Below, piece after piece: positions 32,972 to 44,748 of a DNA stretch of 64,000 nt (its first letter is position 1; each line of letters starts with the position of its first letter). The stretch is from Varanus komodoensis. Taxonomy: Eukaryota; Chordata; Lepidosauria; Squamata; Varanidae. Below the pieces are notes generated by a model. That model was not told the DNA's origin, searched no databases, and saw only the letters and a list, made by a program, of their open reading frames with translations. The stretch spans positions 18,434,299 to 18,498,298 of the forward strand of contig NW_025335761.1 in the NCBI RefSeq assembly GCF_004798865.1, given 5' to 3'. A program made the position numbers and the translations under genes.

Positions 32972-33590
32972 ACACCCCCTTCCTCTGTGAATTTTGCAGT
33001 GCAGTGAGGGAAATGTGCATGGAACCCCTGAGCTGTGTGCTGCCCATCCCAGACTAACAATACTGCTGGATTATCATACACTGTTATTTGACATACACCC
33101 TGAAAATACATAGGTAACTTTTCTAGGTAAAATGACCCCCAAGAAATAATTATTTACCATATTTCTATGAAATCAACTTCCCACATAAGTTGCTGCTTGT
33201 TCAGAAGCACCTTTTCCTCTCAAAAATGCTTGCTTTTAAACAAAGGGTAGCTCTGCTCTTATGTTTGGGTACATAATTTTTGCCTTTATAAAAATACAGA
33301 AAATTTGGGGTAATTCTGTTTTTCCTTCCTTTCCCAATAATTTTTATAATTTAATTTTTAGTGAGTGTTTGTTTAATTAAAGCGCACAGTTTTAAATGAG
33401 TAGACATCAAGATAATTTCTCTAGAATATCATAGATAACTTGGACTGTACTGGATATATGCCATAATAGTCAAGACACCACTAGTTTTCTCTCATTATCA
33501 CATTTTGCAGGTCAATACTTTCTGCTTGCTTAGTATGCACGAGGAATAGTTCCTTTTTGTTACAAGAAGATAATGTGCTTCCATCACAGT
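32970..33590. other. Gene-free stretch before the CpG island
   Basis: AT-rich with nothing recognised. CpG content rises only after about 33.6 kb. Confidence 0.4.
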
Positions 33591-33761
33591 CTGAATCCGC
33601 ATTTTATGAATCAAAGAACAGGCAGACCCGCAGTGAAAGATAACGTCAACATTCATACATTAGGCTCCACAACGCTAAGATGTGAGATGTACACATCCGT
33701 ACATCTTTAACTCAGCCTTTGGGAAACCGGTGAAGCCCTTTTTTGACAAGTGTCGGGCAAA

Positions 33762-33780
33762 ACTACAATTCCCAGAATTC
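33762..33780 (+). promoter_or_regulatory. ZNF143/THAP11-type (SBS) element
   Basis: ACTACAATTCCCAGAATTC matches the well-known promoter motif ACTACAATTCCCAGMATGC except near its 3' end. It sits just upstream of the CpG-dense zone, where such sites typically lie. Caveat: similar text (actacaactcccat) also occurs in the local hAT-like repeats. Confidence 0.5.
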
Positions 33781-33969
33781 TTTTCAGCTCAGCGCAATAC
33801 GAACAAACCTTAAGTTCGCCTCATAAGCAAACGTGAGAACAGCTATGTATCTAAGATACGGCCGCCCGCCAGAGTGATTGAAAGTATGTCTTTCCAATCG
33901 GCTAACGGGTCGTTCGCAAATGCTCCAATAATGGGTCAGCATATCGGAAAGGTGGGCGGGTGTTCGGGG

Positions 33970-34481
33970 AATAGCTGCCTCTCCAGTGCTTGGATGCAGG
34001 CTAGGGAAAAGGAGGGGGCTTGTTGTGGAAGTAGAGAGGCGTCGGGTTCTGCAGGGACTGCAGCTGAGGCAACGGGGGTTGGCGGCGGCGACTAAGCAGT
34101 TAACCCTGCAGGGACAGAGACAACGGCCGTTCGGCGGGTGCCTCCGAAGCATCCGCTGGTTGCCGGCCTCTTCCTTTCCCTCTCCGTTAACTACCCCGTC
34201 CGCCAGTTCGTGCTTCTTCAGCCTCTTTCCGAAGCCCGGCCCGGCCCCGTCCCGCAGTCACCATAGAGACGGTGGTGGCGACTACGGCGCCGCTGCCTGC
34301 CCGTAAGCCATGGGTAGGCGCCCGCTGTTGAGCTGCGCCCGGCTGAACCGGGGAACGCCGCGATAATAATCGCCCCCCCTTTTTTTCTTTACCCCTCGGA
34401 GGCGCCTGAGAAAAAGGGCTCCCTCCTTGTCGCCTCCTTGGCTCTCAGGGGAACGAGGAAGGAGCGCCGGCCGCGTTCCAG
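33970..34481 (+). other. TTBK2: TTBK2 untranslated exon 1 (start approximate)
   Basis: The exon is inferred from the strong donor CAG|GTAAGA at 34481/34482 at the downstream end of the CpG island, followed by an ordinary AT-rich intron. The transcription start cannot be fixed and may be anywhere from about 33.9 to 34.3 kb. A weaker alternative donor (CCC|GTAAGC) is at 34302/34303. Confidence 0.5.
34257..34270 (+). promoter_or_regulatory. RFX-type X-box at the TTBK2 5' end
   Basis: GTCACCATAGAGAC fits the X-box pattern GTYRCC-AT-RGYRAC with one mismatch in the right half. RFX factors control many ciliary genes, and TTBK2 is a cilium-initiation kinase, so the location inside the promoter/exon 1 is biologically sensible. 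Binding is inferred. Confidence 0.5.
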
Positions 34482-36689
34482 GTAAGATTGTGCTCCCTTA
34501 GGCTATAGGGAGCCCGGGCGGCGTGGCGGAGGCATTGATGGGGGCTTGCCGTGGTGAAGGGGGAGCGTTGTTGCTATCCAGTTTTGCATCACTCGGCCGG
34601 AGAGCGGGAGAGGCCGCTTCTCATGCGGCCGGGACGCGCAAGGGCTCTTGGCCCGCTTGGTACTCGGGTGTTTTAGAGACACTTGAGGTTGACGGGCCCT
34701 TCTTTGCCTCGCAATCCTTGCAGTGGGAGCATCACTGGGGATACGTTTTCTGTGGTACCAAACGGGGAAGGAGGGAACAGAGGCTGCTCCTGGACTCCGA
34801 CAGTTATAAAGGTGACTAGGAGGATAACCTTCAGGGCAGTAGTAACCAACGATCCTGTCGTTCCACGGGTTATTATTTCGTTTTTACATGCAGGGACAGA
34901 AGGGGGCGGGGATGCGGCATAAAAAAGCTTCGGGCTTTGCACAGAAGAGGATCTTGTTGAGCTCGGCCAAGCCCTTTTAGCTGGCTCGTCTGCCCGTCCG
35001 ACCTCGTATGAGCAAGCCTTGCAGCGCTGGGACGGCGGATGGCCGCTGTTTAGTGTATGTGTTTAGTAATGGAGCAGTGATGAGGTTGGTCGTAGAAGTT
35101 TTCAGTTTCGTGCTGATAAGATTGTAGGCGTTACTACAGCAGGTTGTGAACGACATTGTAAAAATATTACGGTTTCTGCTGGTGTATAGAATATCTGTTT
35201 TCCCCTTTTATCTAAAACAGGAGAGATTCTAAGGTCAGTAATTCTTACTGTTTTAGGCTGTTTTTCAACTTTATTATTGAGAGCAAACAAGAAGTGGATA
35301 CTAGTCTGCTTGTAAATCTGTTAATGTTGATGCTTCTGGGTTTCCTTTATTCATACAGATATGCTCTAGCATGGAGGCAGATGGAGGCTGAGGCTAAACA
35401 TTGCTTCTGCTATCAGCAGTTGTTTGAAGATATGAATGCAGATACACAGATTTAAAAGATAAAGAGATGCGCCTTTTCTAGGGACCTTTAAAATGACTAG
35501 TTGCCACCAGTACAAGTAGGAGAAATCTGCTAGAGGGATGATTATATTGAATGCTGTACTGCCTTTCTTCATAAGACACCAAGAGGATGCTGATTAGTGG
35601 CTTCTAACAACAAGCATGTTTATGAAGCGGTTGGGCTTTAAAATGTTGAACAAAACCTTATGTTTGGAGAAGAGCATTTGTTGTTCATAGCATTTAAGAC
35701 ATATCTTAGATGTGTGACACAAGCCCTTTAAAGGTAATAAGCACACTTATTTGAGAGTAGAAGGTACTTGCTCAGATGCTGAAGATGATTAGTAAAATAG
35801 CAATGGTCATAGCCTTATTGATTATAGGGGTGTGGTTTGTAAGGAACAATAAATTTTTCAGTAGCTTGGTTTTAAAATCATTGGAGTGAAAATAACTCCC
35901 ATCAATTCTGTACTGTTGCACTGCACTAGGCATAGGTCTTTACAAATCCTATCTGTGCAGATAGTCTTTTAACTTTCATTTATCACTGCACATCAAGATT
36001 ATAATAGGTGACTTTGAATGTTGCAAAGAACCTTTGCTTGCACATCAGAACTTCCCCCCTCTTCTGCCTTGTATCCCTGTAGCTCCCCATCTGCTCTAGA
36101 GAGTGCCCCAACGTACTGGAGCTAATTTGAGGGGGGACATGAGGGACTGCAGTGGGGAGAGAGAATCTGTTCCACTTATGGTTCCTGTTCCATTTATGGA
36201 CAGACAATTGGATACATTCCAACATTATTTTCAATTAGCATGGCATGACCTTTATGCTTTTTTATTGATGCTTACTCACAAATCACTAACATTGAGTGAC
36301 ATTGTGATTACTTACAGGTAAACACAATTACAGCTTAAATTGTGTAAAGTTAAATAGAACAATACTTAATTTCTCAAATTATTTTGCTGTGATTGCTCTT
36401 TGAAAATGTCTTTGTAAGGAAGTGTAGAATTACTTCAGACTTACAAGGCTGAAAATGAATAACATATCTGGTATATTTTATATATTGTGCAATCTTGAGC
36501 ACTTGCTGGCTCTTTGTATTTCATCCAACTACTGTGTTGAAATTGGTCATGTCAGAAACACACTTCATTGGAGAATGAATAGGACCCTTCTGGGTATTAC
36601 TCAAATTTGCTGACATTTTATTTTATTTTTGCTAAATATTTTATGCATTTGAAGAATCAGTCATTTATTGGAGTCTAGAAATTATTTTA

Positions 36690-37395
36690 TCATATTTTAT
36701 GAAATTTTTATGCTGCTCAATATTTTCCAGATAGTTATAAAGATAATTTAAGACTATAAAGATTAAACAAATGCAAAAACTAAGAATAAAATAATCATAA
36801 TACAAATTAGAATAAAACTATCAGCAGCAAAAAATAATTCAGCTAAGCTAAAAAAAACCTAAAAGGTTTTAGGATTAAGGGTGCAATCTAATGCATAATT
36901 AGGCAGAAAACAATCTGGCAGTTCCTAGTGACAGGAGTGCTGGGAGTTGTGGGATGGTTTTCTGATTAAATATGCATAGAATTTCACCCCTAAATGCTTA
37001 GGAAAATAAGAAGTCCTTCTTCTGATGCTGAAACTACAATTACATGGGTAAACTTCTCTGGGGAGCTTATTCCACAGTTGGGATTCCACCATAGAAAAAG
37101 GCCTTCTGCATAATAACTAACCATCATGTTTTCTGCGATAGGAATGGAGAAATAAATAAATAAATGGTCCAAGTAGATACAGATAATCTTGAGGTTTGGT
37201 AGGTATATGTGGGAAAAAGTGATCTTTCTGGTAATCCAGTTTAGTCTAATTAGAAATATTCTGGTGCTTGATTTTTTAAACTTTGTCTTATTGAGGATTC
37301 CTTGAAACAGTTCTGAAAGAAGTTTTATATTTGTGGGAGTAGAGTTCAGTTGGGGCCATATAGCACTTAGCCTGTTCTTATGCGATTGCATCACT
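36690..37395 (-). mobile_element. Old L2-type LINE 3' end, antisense, interrupted by a MITE
   Basis: gcttattccacagttgggat, then tccaccatagaaaaaggcc and cagttggggccatatagcac are antisense of the L2 C-terminal region (compare ttccataggttgggcgccac at 24.69 kb). The left part is the A/T-rich 3' UTR. The copy is strongly decayed and split by the family-M MITE at 36880-36990. Confidence 0.5.
36880..36990. mobile_element. Palindromic MITE (family M), copy 2
   Basis: Arms: gtgcaatctaatgcataatt, then aggcagaaaac; and gttttctgattaaatatgca, then tagaatttcaccc. The centre is cagttcctagtgacaggagt, then gctgggagttgtgg. It has the same layout as 32533-32636, inserted in an older L2. Confidence 0.6.
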
Positions 37396-38106
37396 TGAAT
37401 ACATAGCAGATGTAAAGAATTTTAACTATACTGGTACAAGATATTCTGTGTTACAGTACACCACCTTTGTACAAATACTTGGCACTTCATTTATAATTGA
37501 GGTATGCCAGGGTTTGAACTATCCTGTAAGAGATGTTCCCAAACCAGAATATGTGTATTTGTGAATGGCTACTTCTCCATATCAAGTGGAATTCTGACTA
37601 AATGTGTGCAGTTGAGCCCTCACTTGCACTCTCCTGTGAGAAGTTATTTGGCTTTCTGTGGTAGTGTGTTTATGTGGGTGTCAGAGGAAGCTCCTGTGTA
37701 GACATATTCCAGGGCAAAAGAAAAAAGCTTTTTCATAATTGGGAGAGGCTACTTGTTTGGTGTCACTTCTTCTCCTCTTAGGCATTAGATAAAGCAAGGG
37801 AGTTTGACCAGACAGATTCATGAAGAGCTTTGAAGTCCTTTGAAAGAGAGATTGAAGTAATAAAAAGCATCTGAAGCATTGCTTCCTTGGGCTTGATTTT
37901 TGTCTCTGTTTGTCTGGGGTTTTAAGTTAGTGAAGAGAAAACTTTCACAAAACAAGGTCTGAGCTTGTATTTCCTTGCTGCTGTCTCCTATGGAGACTTC
38001 CCTATACTTTCAGAACTGTAAGAATGAATGAGTGTACACTGTGTCCTAAATTAATATTAAAACAATAAAACAATCCCTAGGCTGGCAACATACAAAGCAT
38101 ATGTGC

Positions 38107-38210
38107 TTGCTAGTATTATTATCTGTCTGTCTATCCCACTCAACATCCAAAGTTCTCTGTGCAATGTACAACAATTAGTTCTCTGGATGCTGTACAACTT
38201 AATAGGCCAT
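38107..38210 (-). repeat. LINE/SINE-type 3' tail, antisense
   Basis: tctgtctatcccactcaaca ... tgcaatgtacaacaatt has the layout of an antisense L2-type tail. Only about 100 bases are recognisable. Confidence 0.3.
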
Positions 38211-40139
38211 CTCATCAAAATAAATCTTGGTTAGGTGCTTCTAGACTATAGCCTGCTCAGAATTGCTGCTGGATTGCAATTGTTTAATTCTAGCTATGTG
38301 TGTTCTTAGCTCTGAACAGTCTAATCTGTAGCGATCTGTTTGTTCTAAATATACTAGGCTGTATACAACAGCTGTTGAAATGGATTTCCTTTCTCTTGTG
38401 TAGCCTCCTATATGCTTCCCAAAGCTGCTGGTAGAATGGATTCTTCTCTGTGCACCTCCCTGTGTGCCCCATAAATTTGCTTCAGGGTGGATGCTCTACA
38501 GCTGATTTGAGGAGTGGGCTGCAGGAGGGAGGAGGTGGAAAGAAAGTCTCATTGTGCAAACAGGTTTGCTTGTATAGCATAGGATGAAACTGACTCTTTA
38601 TATACACTTTTTAAAAAATACAGAAATAAAAGTTATTTTTATGGAGAAAAAAGATTCCAAGTTTTAATAGAAACCTATGTTTGTTACAGTCACTTAACGT
38701 AAACCGCACTGCCTTCATTCCTTGTTTTTCTGATGGAGAGGCTTTGTCTAGAAACCCTTAAAGAGGCAAGAGCTTTTTTACAAATACAAATTCTTGTATT
38801 CAAATGAAGAAATTTCAGGATATCTGCTGGGCTTGTGGATGAAAGTGATCACACCTAAGTTACTTCTTTGGATGCTGGCTGCATTCTTTAGCATCAACTA
38901 CTTGCAAAACAGTGGTTGAGTTAACCAGCATGTGCTGCACTGTTTTTTTACTATTTATTTACATACATTTTATAATAGCAACTGTAGTGTTTTCTTTTCT
39001 AATAGATTAAAATGAATAACTTGAAATAGCTTTGCTGATTCCTGGTTTTAGGTTTGTTATTATGCTCTTCGTAAGAGAGCTTGATATCTTTACTAACTAG
39101 CTATTTTTAAATATTGGGAATACTAAAAGAATGGTACATAAAATCTGGTGCTTGATTAGACTTTTTGTTAGAATAGTCATCCATAAATGCTGTAGGTGCT
39201 ACAGAAATCTAAAATCATGGCTATAAATAGTACATGTAGTTCTTTCACACTCCTCTATGTGGAGGTCAAGCAAAGTCAGTATAATCCACAGTGAAGAATT
39301 ATTATTGTGATTCTTCAGTCTTGAAATATCTTCGCTCTGTGGTTTCAGGAAATATGAAGACTGAATTCCTTGTGTCTCACATTAATGGGGAAGCAAGGGT
39401 CATTAAGGTCATTAACTGTAAAGCAGACCAAGTCTGGAAATATTATTTGTTGTAAAACAAATAATACAAGTCAAACACACGTAAAGTGCAGCATTAAATC
39501 ATGGCAGAACCGATTGTTTGTTTGTTTGTTAGCTTATAACTGAAAGGCAATTATAAATTCTTCTCTTGCAAAGATGGGGAGTGGAGGTGATTTGGTAGTA
39601 CCAAATAACCTTTTTTCTCTGTAAAACATGTTGACTAGCATAATCAATTTCTTTAGTAGTGAACTTAGTGACCCTGTGCCAAAAAGATTGGTTCAAAAAA
39701 AGAGTAACTAAGAAATAAAAAGGGAAATATCAGAAAGTTCCGGGGAAACTTGAGGAGCATCCTTTAAGATGGTAAACTTTACACTGAAACATTTTATTGT
39801 TGAACTTATTTGTATGAACAGCTGTATGTTTGAAATATTTAGATTGTGCCTAGTACACCAATATAACACCAAAAAAGAGAGCTGTCTAAACATTGTTAAG
39901 CATTACACAGGTTTTAATTTCAGTTGTCCTTGAGAAAACACAAAACTGTAAGCTTACTATTCACCCATAACCAAAAATTTAAGATATTTGTTTCAGAAAA
40001 TCATTTCTATTTAAATGTTGCCATTCCCAGCTCAGCACTGTGAAGTTGAAAAGAACTAAATTGGAATAGGGTTAGGAAGGCTATTGTTTTGCTTTTGTTT
40101 AATTAGCAAAGTCTTATGTACTGCTGTTTGTTTCTATAG

Positions 40140-40344
<205 letters not shown>

Positions 40345-41269
40345 TGATACATGAATACAAAAATGCTCAACCAATTTTTTTTAAAGAAAAATGCAAAAAC
40401 TTCAACCAAAGAGAGAAGATGTAGCCACAAAATGTACCCTGTTTGTAGGAAATGGTCAAAGATAGTGGTACAGATTGGCAGTATCAATCACTGCTCACAT
40501 ACTAATGGGACCAAATGCTAGGACAATGAGAAGCTAGTACTTCTTGAAGCAACCCAAAATGAGCCAAGATGCTATTTTCTGGAACCAGGCAGATCAGCAG
40601 AGCTCATGTAAGATAGTTCTTAACTGACCTGTTGTGTTTCAGAAATGGGTGCTTCATTTGTTTCTGGGGTTGCTTTAGGAAGAACTAGTGGTTGGTCCTG
40701 TGTGTGGAACAATACAAGCAAAGGCGCAGTTGCATTATTGACCACTGCCATAAATAAGTATGTGTGCATGTGCACACACACGGTCTTACACAAATTTAAA
40801 AACAAAATAAATAAGTACACATATCAGCAGGCTGCTTGCCTATTTTTAAGTACATTTGTCTTCTCTGGAATGTTTTGAGTGTGCTTCTGAATCTTGACGT
40901 TGTACTGGTCTCCAGGAATGCTTTTAACAACATGCAGCAGTTGAAAGCTCTTCAGTTTTTATTGGTCCTTTGGGGCTGTTGTTCATATATACATTTTCAA
41001 TATGAAATCCTAAAGTTTGTCGGCAAAAGCTGTTGTTACTGTGTTGAGACAATGTGGTAACTCCACTGGATATGTTCACACATCAGACCAACTTGGCAAT
41101 AAACTACCCTGGCCCACAGTGTGCCTGACATAGATGAACTTACTCTGGATTGTTTAACCTTGCTCCTCTGCCTTCCTGCAGGTATCCCAGGAGCTTCTCT
41201 AGGAGGATAGAGTTGTCTCTTTGCCACAATCATGAGTAATTTATGGCTCAGTGTGGCTTTTTCCTTCGT

Positions 41270-41830
41270 TCAGCTTTTTTCCCTTCAGATTATGAAAACT
41301 GGCAATGAAGCAATCCCCTCTTTGACAGCTACTGACAGTTCCTTCAGAGCATCCCAGTGGCACTTTTGCTATGGATGTTTTAGGAAAAAAGAGAAGTCCC
41401 ATTAGATTTTTATAAACATTTGCAGAGTTTTTATCTGCACGTCCATAATGGCAGATACTTGCAGTTGTGGGAATGGAACTCTTGAATGAGCAACATTACA
41501 GGGGGTTCCTACACTTCCTTGCCATTTTTAACCCATTGTAAATCCCACTTGAAAAATAGTGCTTTACCTTTGGCAACAAGTGCATATAATTTTTAAAATT
41601 GTTTTTGCAAATATTTGTTAATATTAAGAGATAAGATAATTTTAAAATGCTTGGCAACTGCAGGCAGCCCCTCCAAGATGATGTTGGGACTTGATGTCTA
41701 GCTTTTGTGACCTGAAGATTAAAAAAAAATTAAATGGAAAAAAAACTTGTTACAAGGCCAAAATAGTTTACAGCAGGAAATGGGAAAGCCAGTGCTAGCT
41801 GCTACCAAGTGCCATTTGAGAAACTGGGGA
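41270..41830 (+). repeat. Unclassified dispersed repeat, copy 3
   Basis: It shares ggcagcccctccaagatga with the 16.3-kb copy (ggcagcctctccaaggtgct) and gccagtgctagctgctacc with the 12.7-kb copy. Weaker similarity covers the A/T-rich block between. Limits are approximate. Confidence 0.35.
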
Positions 41831-42059
41831 ACCTGGCATGGGCAAGTACCTGATTCCTACTGCCCTTGCCAAAGAAGCCAGTAACAGGTGTCCAGTGTCC
41901 GTAATGGGGTTGGTTGCCTGAGTCTAGACAGCACAAGCATCCATCATGGATGCAGCAACCCATAGAACAGGCCATGGATTGAGGGGGCAGAATTCCTCTC
42001 AAACAGGCCACACTGTGCAGATTGGTTCAGGTTCGCATGATGCAAAAGCCCAGCATAGG

Positions 42060-42385
42060 TAGCAACTCATGATTAGTTGTTGTGTTGTGCAAATCCAATC
42101 AGTGAAAGGTTGTTGAAATGTGGGTTTTTCTGTTGTCTGAATTTGGCTGTGCTAACAAATAATGGCATGTAATCCACAAACAACCCATAGTTCACAACCT
42201 CCAAAACAACCTATAGATTTTCTTCATGGGTTGGTTGTTCATGGTTAACAGACCATGGTGTATTAGTATGGTTGAGTTCAGAACATGATACCCCATGTTT
42301 CAGCAACAAGCCACATTTTTCTAACAACCCATATTCAGCTCTTGAGTGTGGGTTATCACGTTGTTTGAACCCAGCTGTTGGCGTG
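42060..42385 (+). repeat. Repeat with internal inverted aacaaccca modules
   Basis: Modules such as ccacaaacaacccatag, catgggttggttgttcat, tctaacaacccatattc and gtgggttatcacgttgtttg alternate in orientation, so the segment can fold extensively. Similar to 5.90-6.05 kb. Probably a decayed non-autonomous DNA transposon. Confidence 0.4.
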
Positions 42386-42734
42386 TATAAGCTGCCAGGG
42401 AAGTTTAGTAGCATTTGGGAAGAACGTTATAGTTTAGTCCAAAATGTTACTGGCAGCAACTTCCAGGAGAGAAGGAATTGGGAATGTTATGTTGTGGGGG
42501 AAGCAGGTAGTCTAATCTGGATTCTCTCCCAATAGCTGAAGCTGTTCTGGAGTTTGGAATCATTTGGAGTAAACATAGCTGTTCAGTCTTCCCACTTGCC
42601 CCATGTTGGCAATATGTAAACACTCTGCCTAGCGACCAGACAAGGAAGCTGCTACTTGTACTGAACTTAGTGGAAGCAGTAGTTCACTTACCTTTCCCCA
42701 CCCTAAGTGAAGCATTCTTTTTCACTTTATACTA

Positions 42735-42800
42735 GAGCTGGGGGATGTATGGCCTTCTAGATGTTTTTGACTCCATCACACATGACTTGTTGGCTGGGGA
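42735..42800 (+). repeat. hAT-like palindromic repeat fragment (family H)
   Basis: gccttctagatgtttttgac, tccatcacacatgacttg and ttggctggggaag match the left half of family H. Confidence 0.35.
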
Positions 42801-43737
42801 AGACAAGGTGTTTCAGTTCTACATTATAGAAAGACCACAAGTGTTCTAGTCCTGCTCTGCAGTGCCTCCACTATGAGTGTGGATCTGTTTTTCTTTAAAG
42901 CTTTGTGGGTAGGCTGCTTTCAGATCTGTGTATACTCTATGCTGCAATATATATTAAACTTTGTACTATTGAAGGATGAGTTCTGTGAATGGTAAAGATT
43001 TTCTAAATTAAGTATGAATTCATAGGACTTCAACAAATCCAGTCAATGAAATACTGATCTGAACTGTTAATCAGTTAAAGTACAACTGGAAAGCAATTTT
43101 TAAAAAGCTTTATACAGTTTGTTACAAGCAGTTTCACAGAAAAGGTGTGGGGATGGGAAGAGACAAGGGCTTCTAAGATATGAGGTATCCTCCATCCTCT
43201 TTCCCTCCTTGTTTTGAAGCACTGCAACAAGGTGGACAAAATTGTCTTGTGTTGTAATGTGGGAGGAGCAGGGGGATGAAGATAATTTTTGCTGCTTTTC
43301 CCATTCTGCACTGAATGGTCCTCAGCCTCCAAGTGCAGAGGCTTAAGAGCACTGAGGGTACAACCATTGGCTAAGCTTTATTTAAATCTGGTGAAAATCT
43401 TAAATTTAATGTGTTCTACTATCCATACTACTTACCATAATTCTAATTTTGTGTCTAATTGGAAATTCAAGATACTAGCATCCAGCTTCTACCCATTAGA
43501 AATCTTATTCACCCATATATTTACAGAAAATGTCCTCATATTGCATAGGATGTCTATTTAAAGATTTTACTGACATAATTTCTTATGCTGAGCTTCATAA
43601 TCATACTTAAGGTCTGTAATAGATTAAAATTAGCTTTACATAGACAATGATAAAAACTAATATTGTAACAGTAATTTGACGACTAAATAATGTCCACTAT
43701 ATAGGCAAGTCAGTCCAAAACTTTGTACATTTATTAA

Positions 43738-44010
<273 letters not shown>

Positions 44011-44096
44011 TGAGAAATACTAATGAAAAAGTTCAAAGTATCAAAGTGTGTTATATTGATTAGTATGGATGGTCAAATATGGGAAGATTTCAAGGA

Positions 44097-44177
44097 GTGC
44101 AGTCCCATATATGCCTACTCCAAAATAATCTCTTTGAGCTCCATAGGGTTTACTTACTCTCAGATAAGTGTGTATAT
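44097..44177 (+). repeat. Palindromic repeat, family P
   Basis: gtgcagtcccatatatgcct, ttgagctccatagggtttac and ttactctcagataagtgtgt: a diverged but nearly full copy of the family. Confidence 0.5.
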
Positions 44178-44628
44178 TGATAATTATTGAAGTTAATGAT
44201 GAACCTTAATCTGAAGCAAATGCAAGGAAAGCAAGTGCTTACTTAAGAGAGAGTATGTGAAGAAGATGGGGGGTGAACCTGTGTCTGTTGCTGTTAAGCT
44301 ACACTCTTGGTAATTAATCATTATCCCTTTTGGTTGTAAAAATGGTTGGGCCACCACAAAGTCCTGTACAATGCCTGAGATTACTGTATATCTTACTACT
44401 CTCCCTGTCCTTTGCATATATCCTAATGTTTTAGCGTATTAGGCAAATTATCAGCTGAGTATCTGTGGTACTGTCAGGTTGTGTGGGAATATTCATTACT
44501 GATTGGATGCCCAGCTGTCTTTTATTTTCTTATAAGGTGGACAGCAGTAAGGTTTCTTTTTTTCTTCTGGAGTTGTGAAGACTTCTTTGGTTGTGTAAGA
44601 ATTTGAATTTGTATAAGAATATAGGAAA

Positions 44629-44748
44629 CCTCACAGGGTTCTTGTTGTGGGGATAAGATTGAGAGCAGGATGAGGGGAATGATGTAAGCCACCTTGAGTT
44701 CTTTAAAAAAGAAAAAGGTGGAATAGAAATCTAAGAAATAAATAAATG
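44629..44748 (+). mobile_element. MIR-like tRNA SINE 3' part, sense
   Basis: cctcacagggttcttgttgt, ggggataagattgagagc, gtaagccaccttgagttctt and gaaaaaggtggaatagaaat, then (AAAT)-like repeats. This is the core end and L2-type tail of the squamate MIR-like SINE. The head is missing. Confidence 0.7.

Larger units (their letters stand above)
33840..34700 (+). promoter_or_regulatory. TTBK2: CpG-rich promoter region of TTBK2
   Basis: CpG dinucleotides are dense here and rare elsewhere in the window. The stretch includes a GC box (GGGCGGG, 33954-33960) and a CCAAT box (33924-33928), and contains the likely untranslated exon 1 with its donor at 34481/34482. There is no TATA box at a fixed place, as usual for broad housekeeping-type promoters. 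Long open frames on both strands inside it come from the GC bias. A divergent minus-strand transcript is possible but not shown by the sequence. Confidence 0.75.
34482..40139 (+). other. TTBK2: TTBK2 intron 1
   Basis: About 5.7 kb between the untranslated exon and the start exon. It holds the old L2 at 36.7-37.4 kb with a nested MITE and a LINE-like tail at 38.1 kb. Additional untranslated exons cannot be excluded. The rest shows nothing recognisable. Confidence 0.5.

Noticed and set aside
33784-34152. Open frame of 122 codons on the minus strand within the CpG island
   Set aside because: Arg/Pro/Ser-rich composition typical of GC-rich promoter DNA, with no domain. It overlaps the TTBK2 promoter and exon 1 region.
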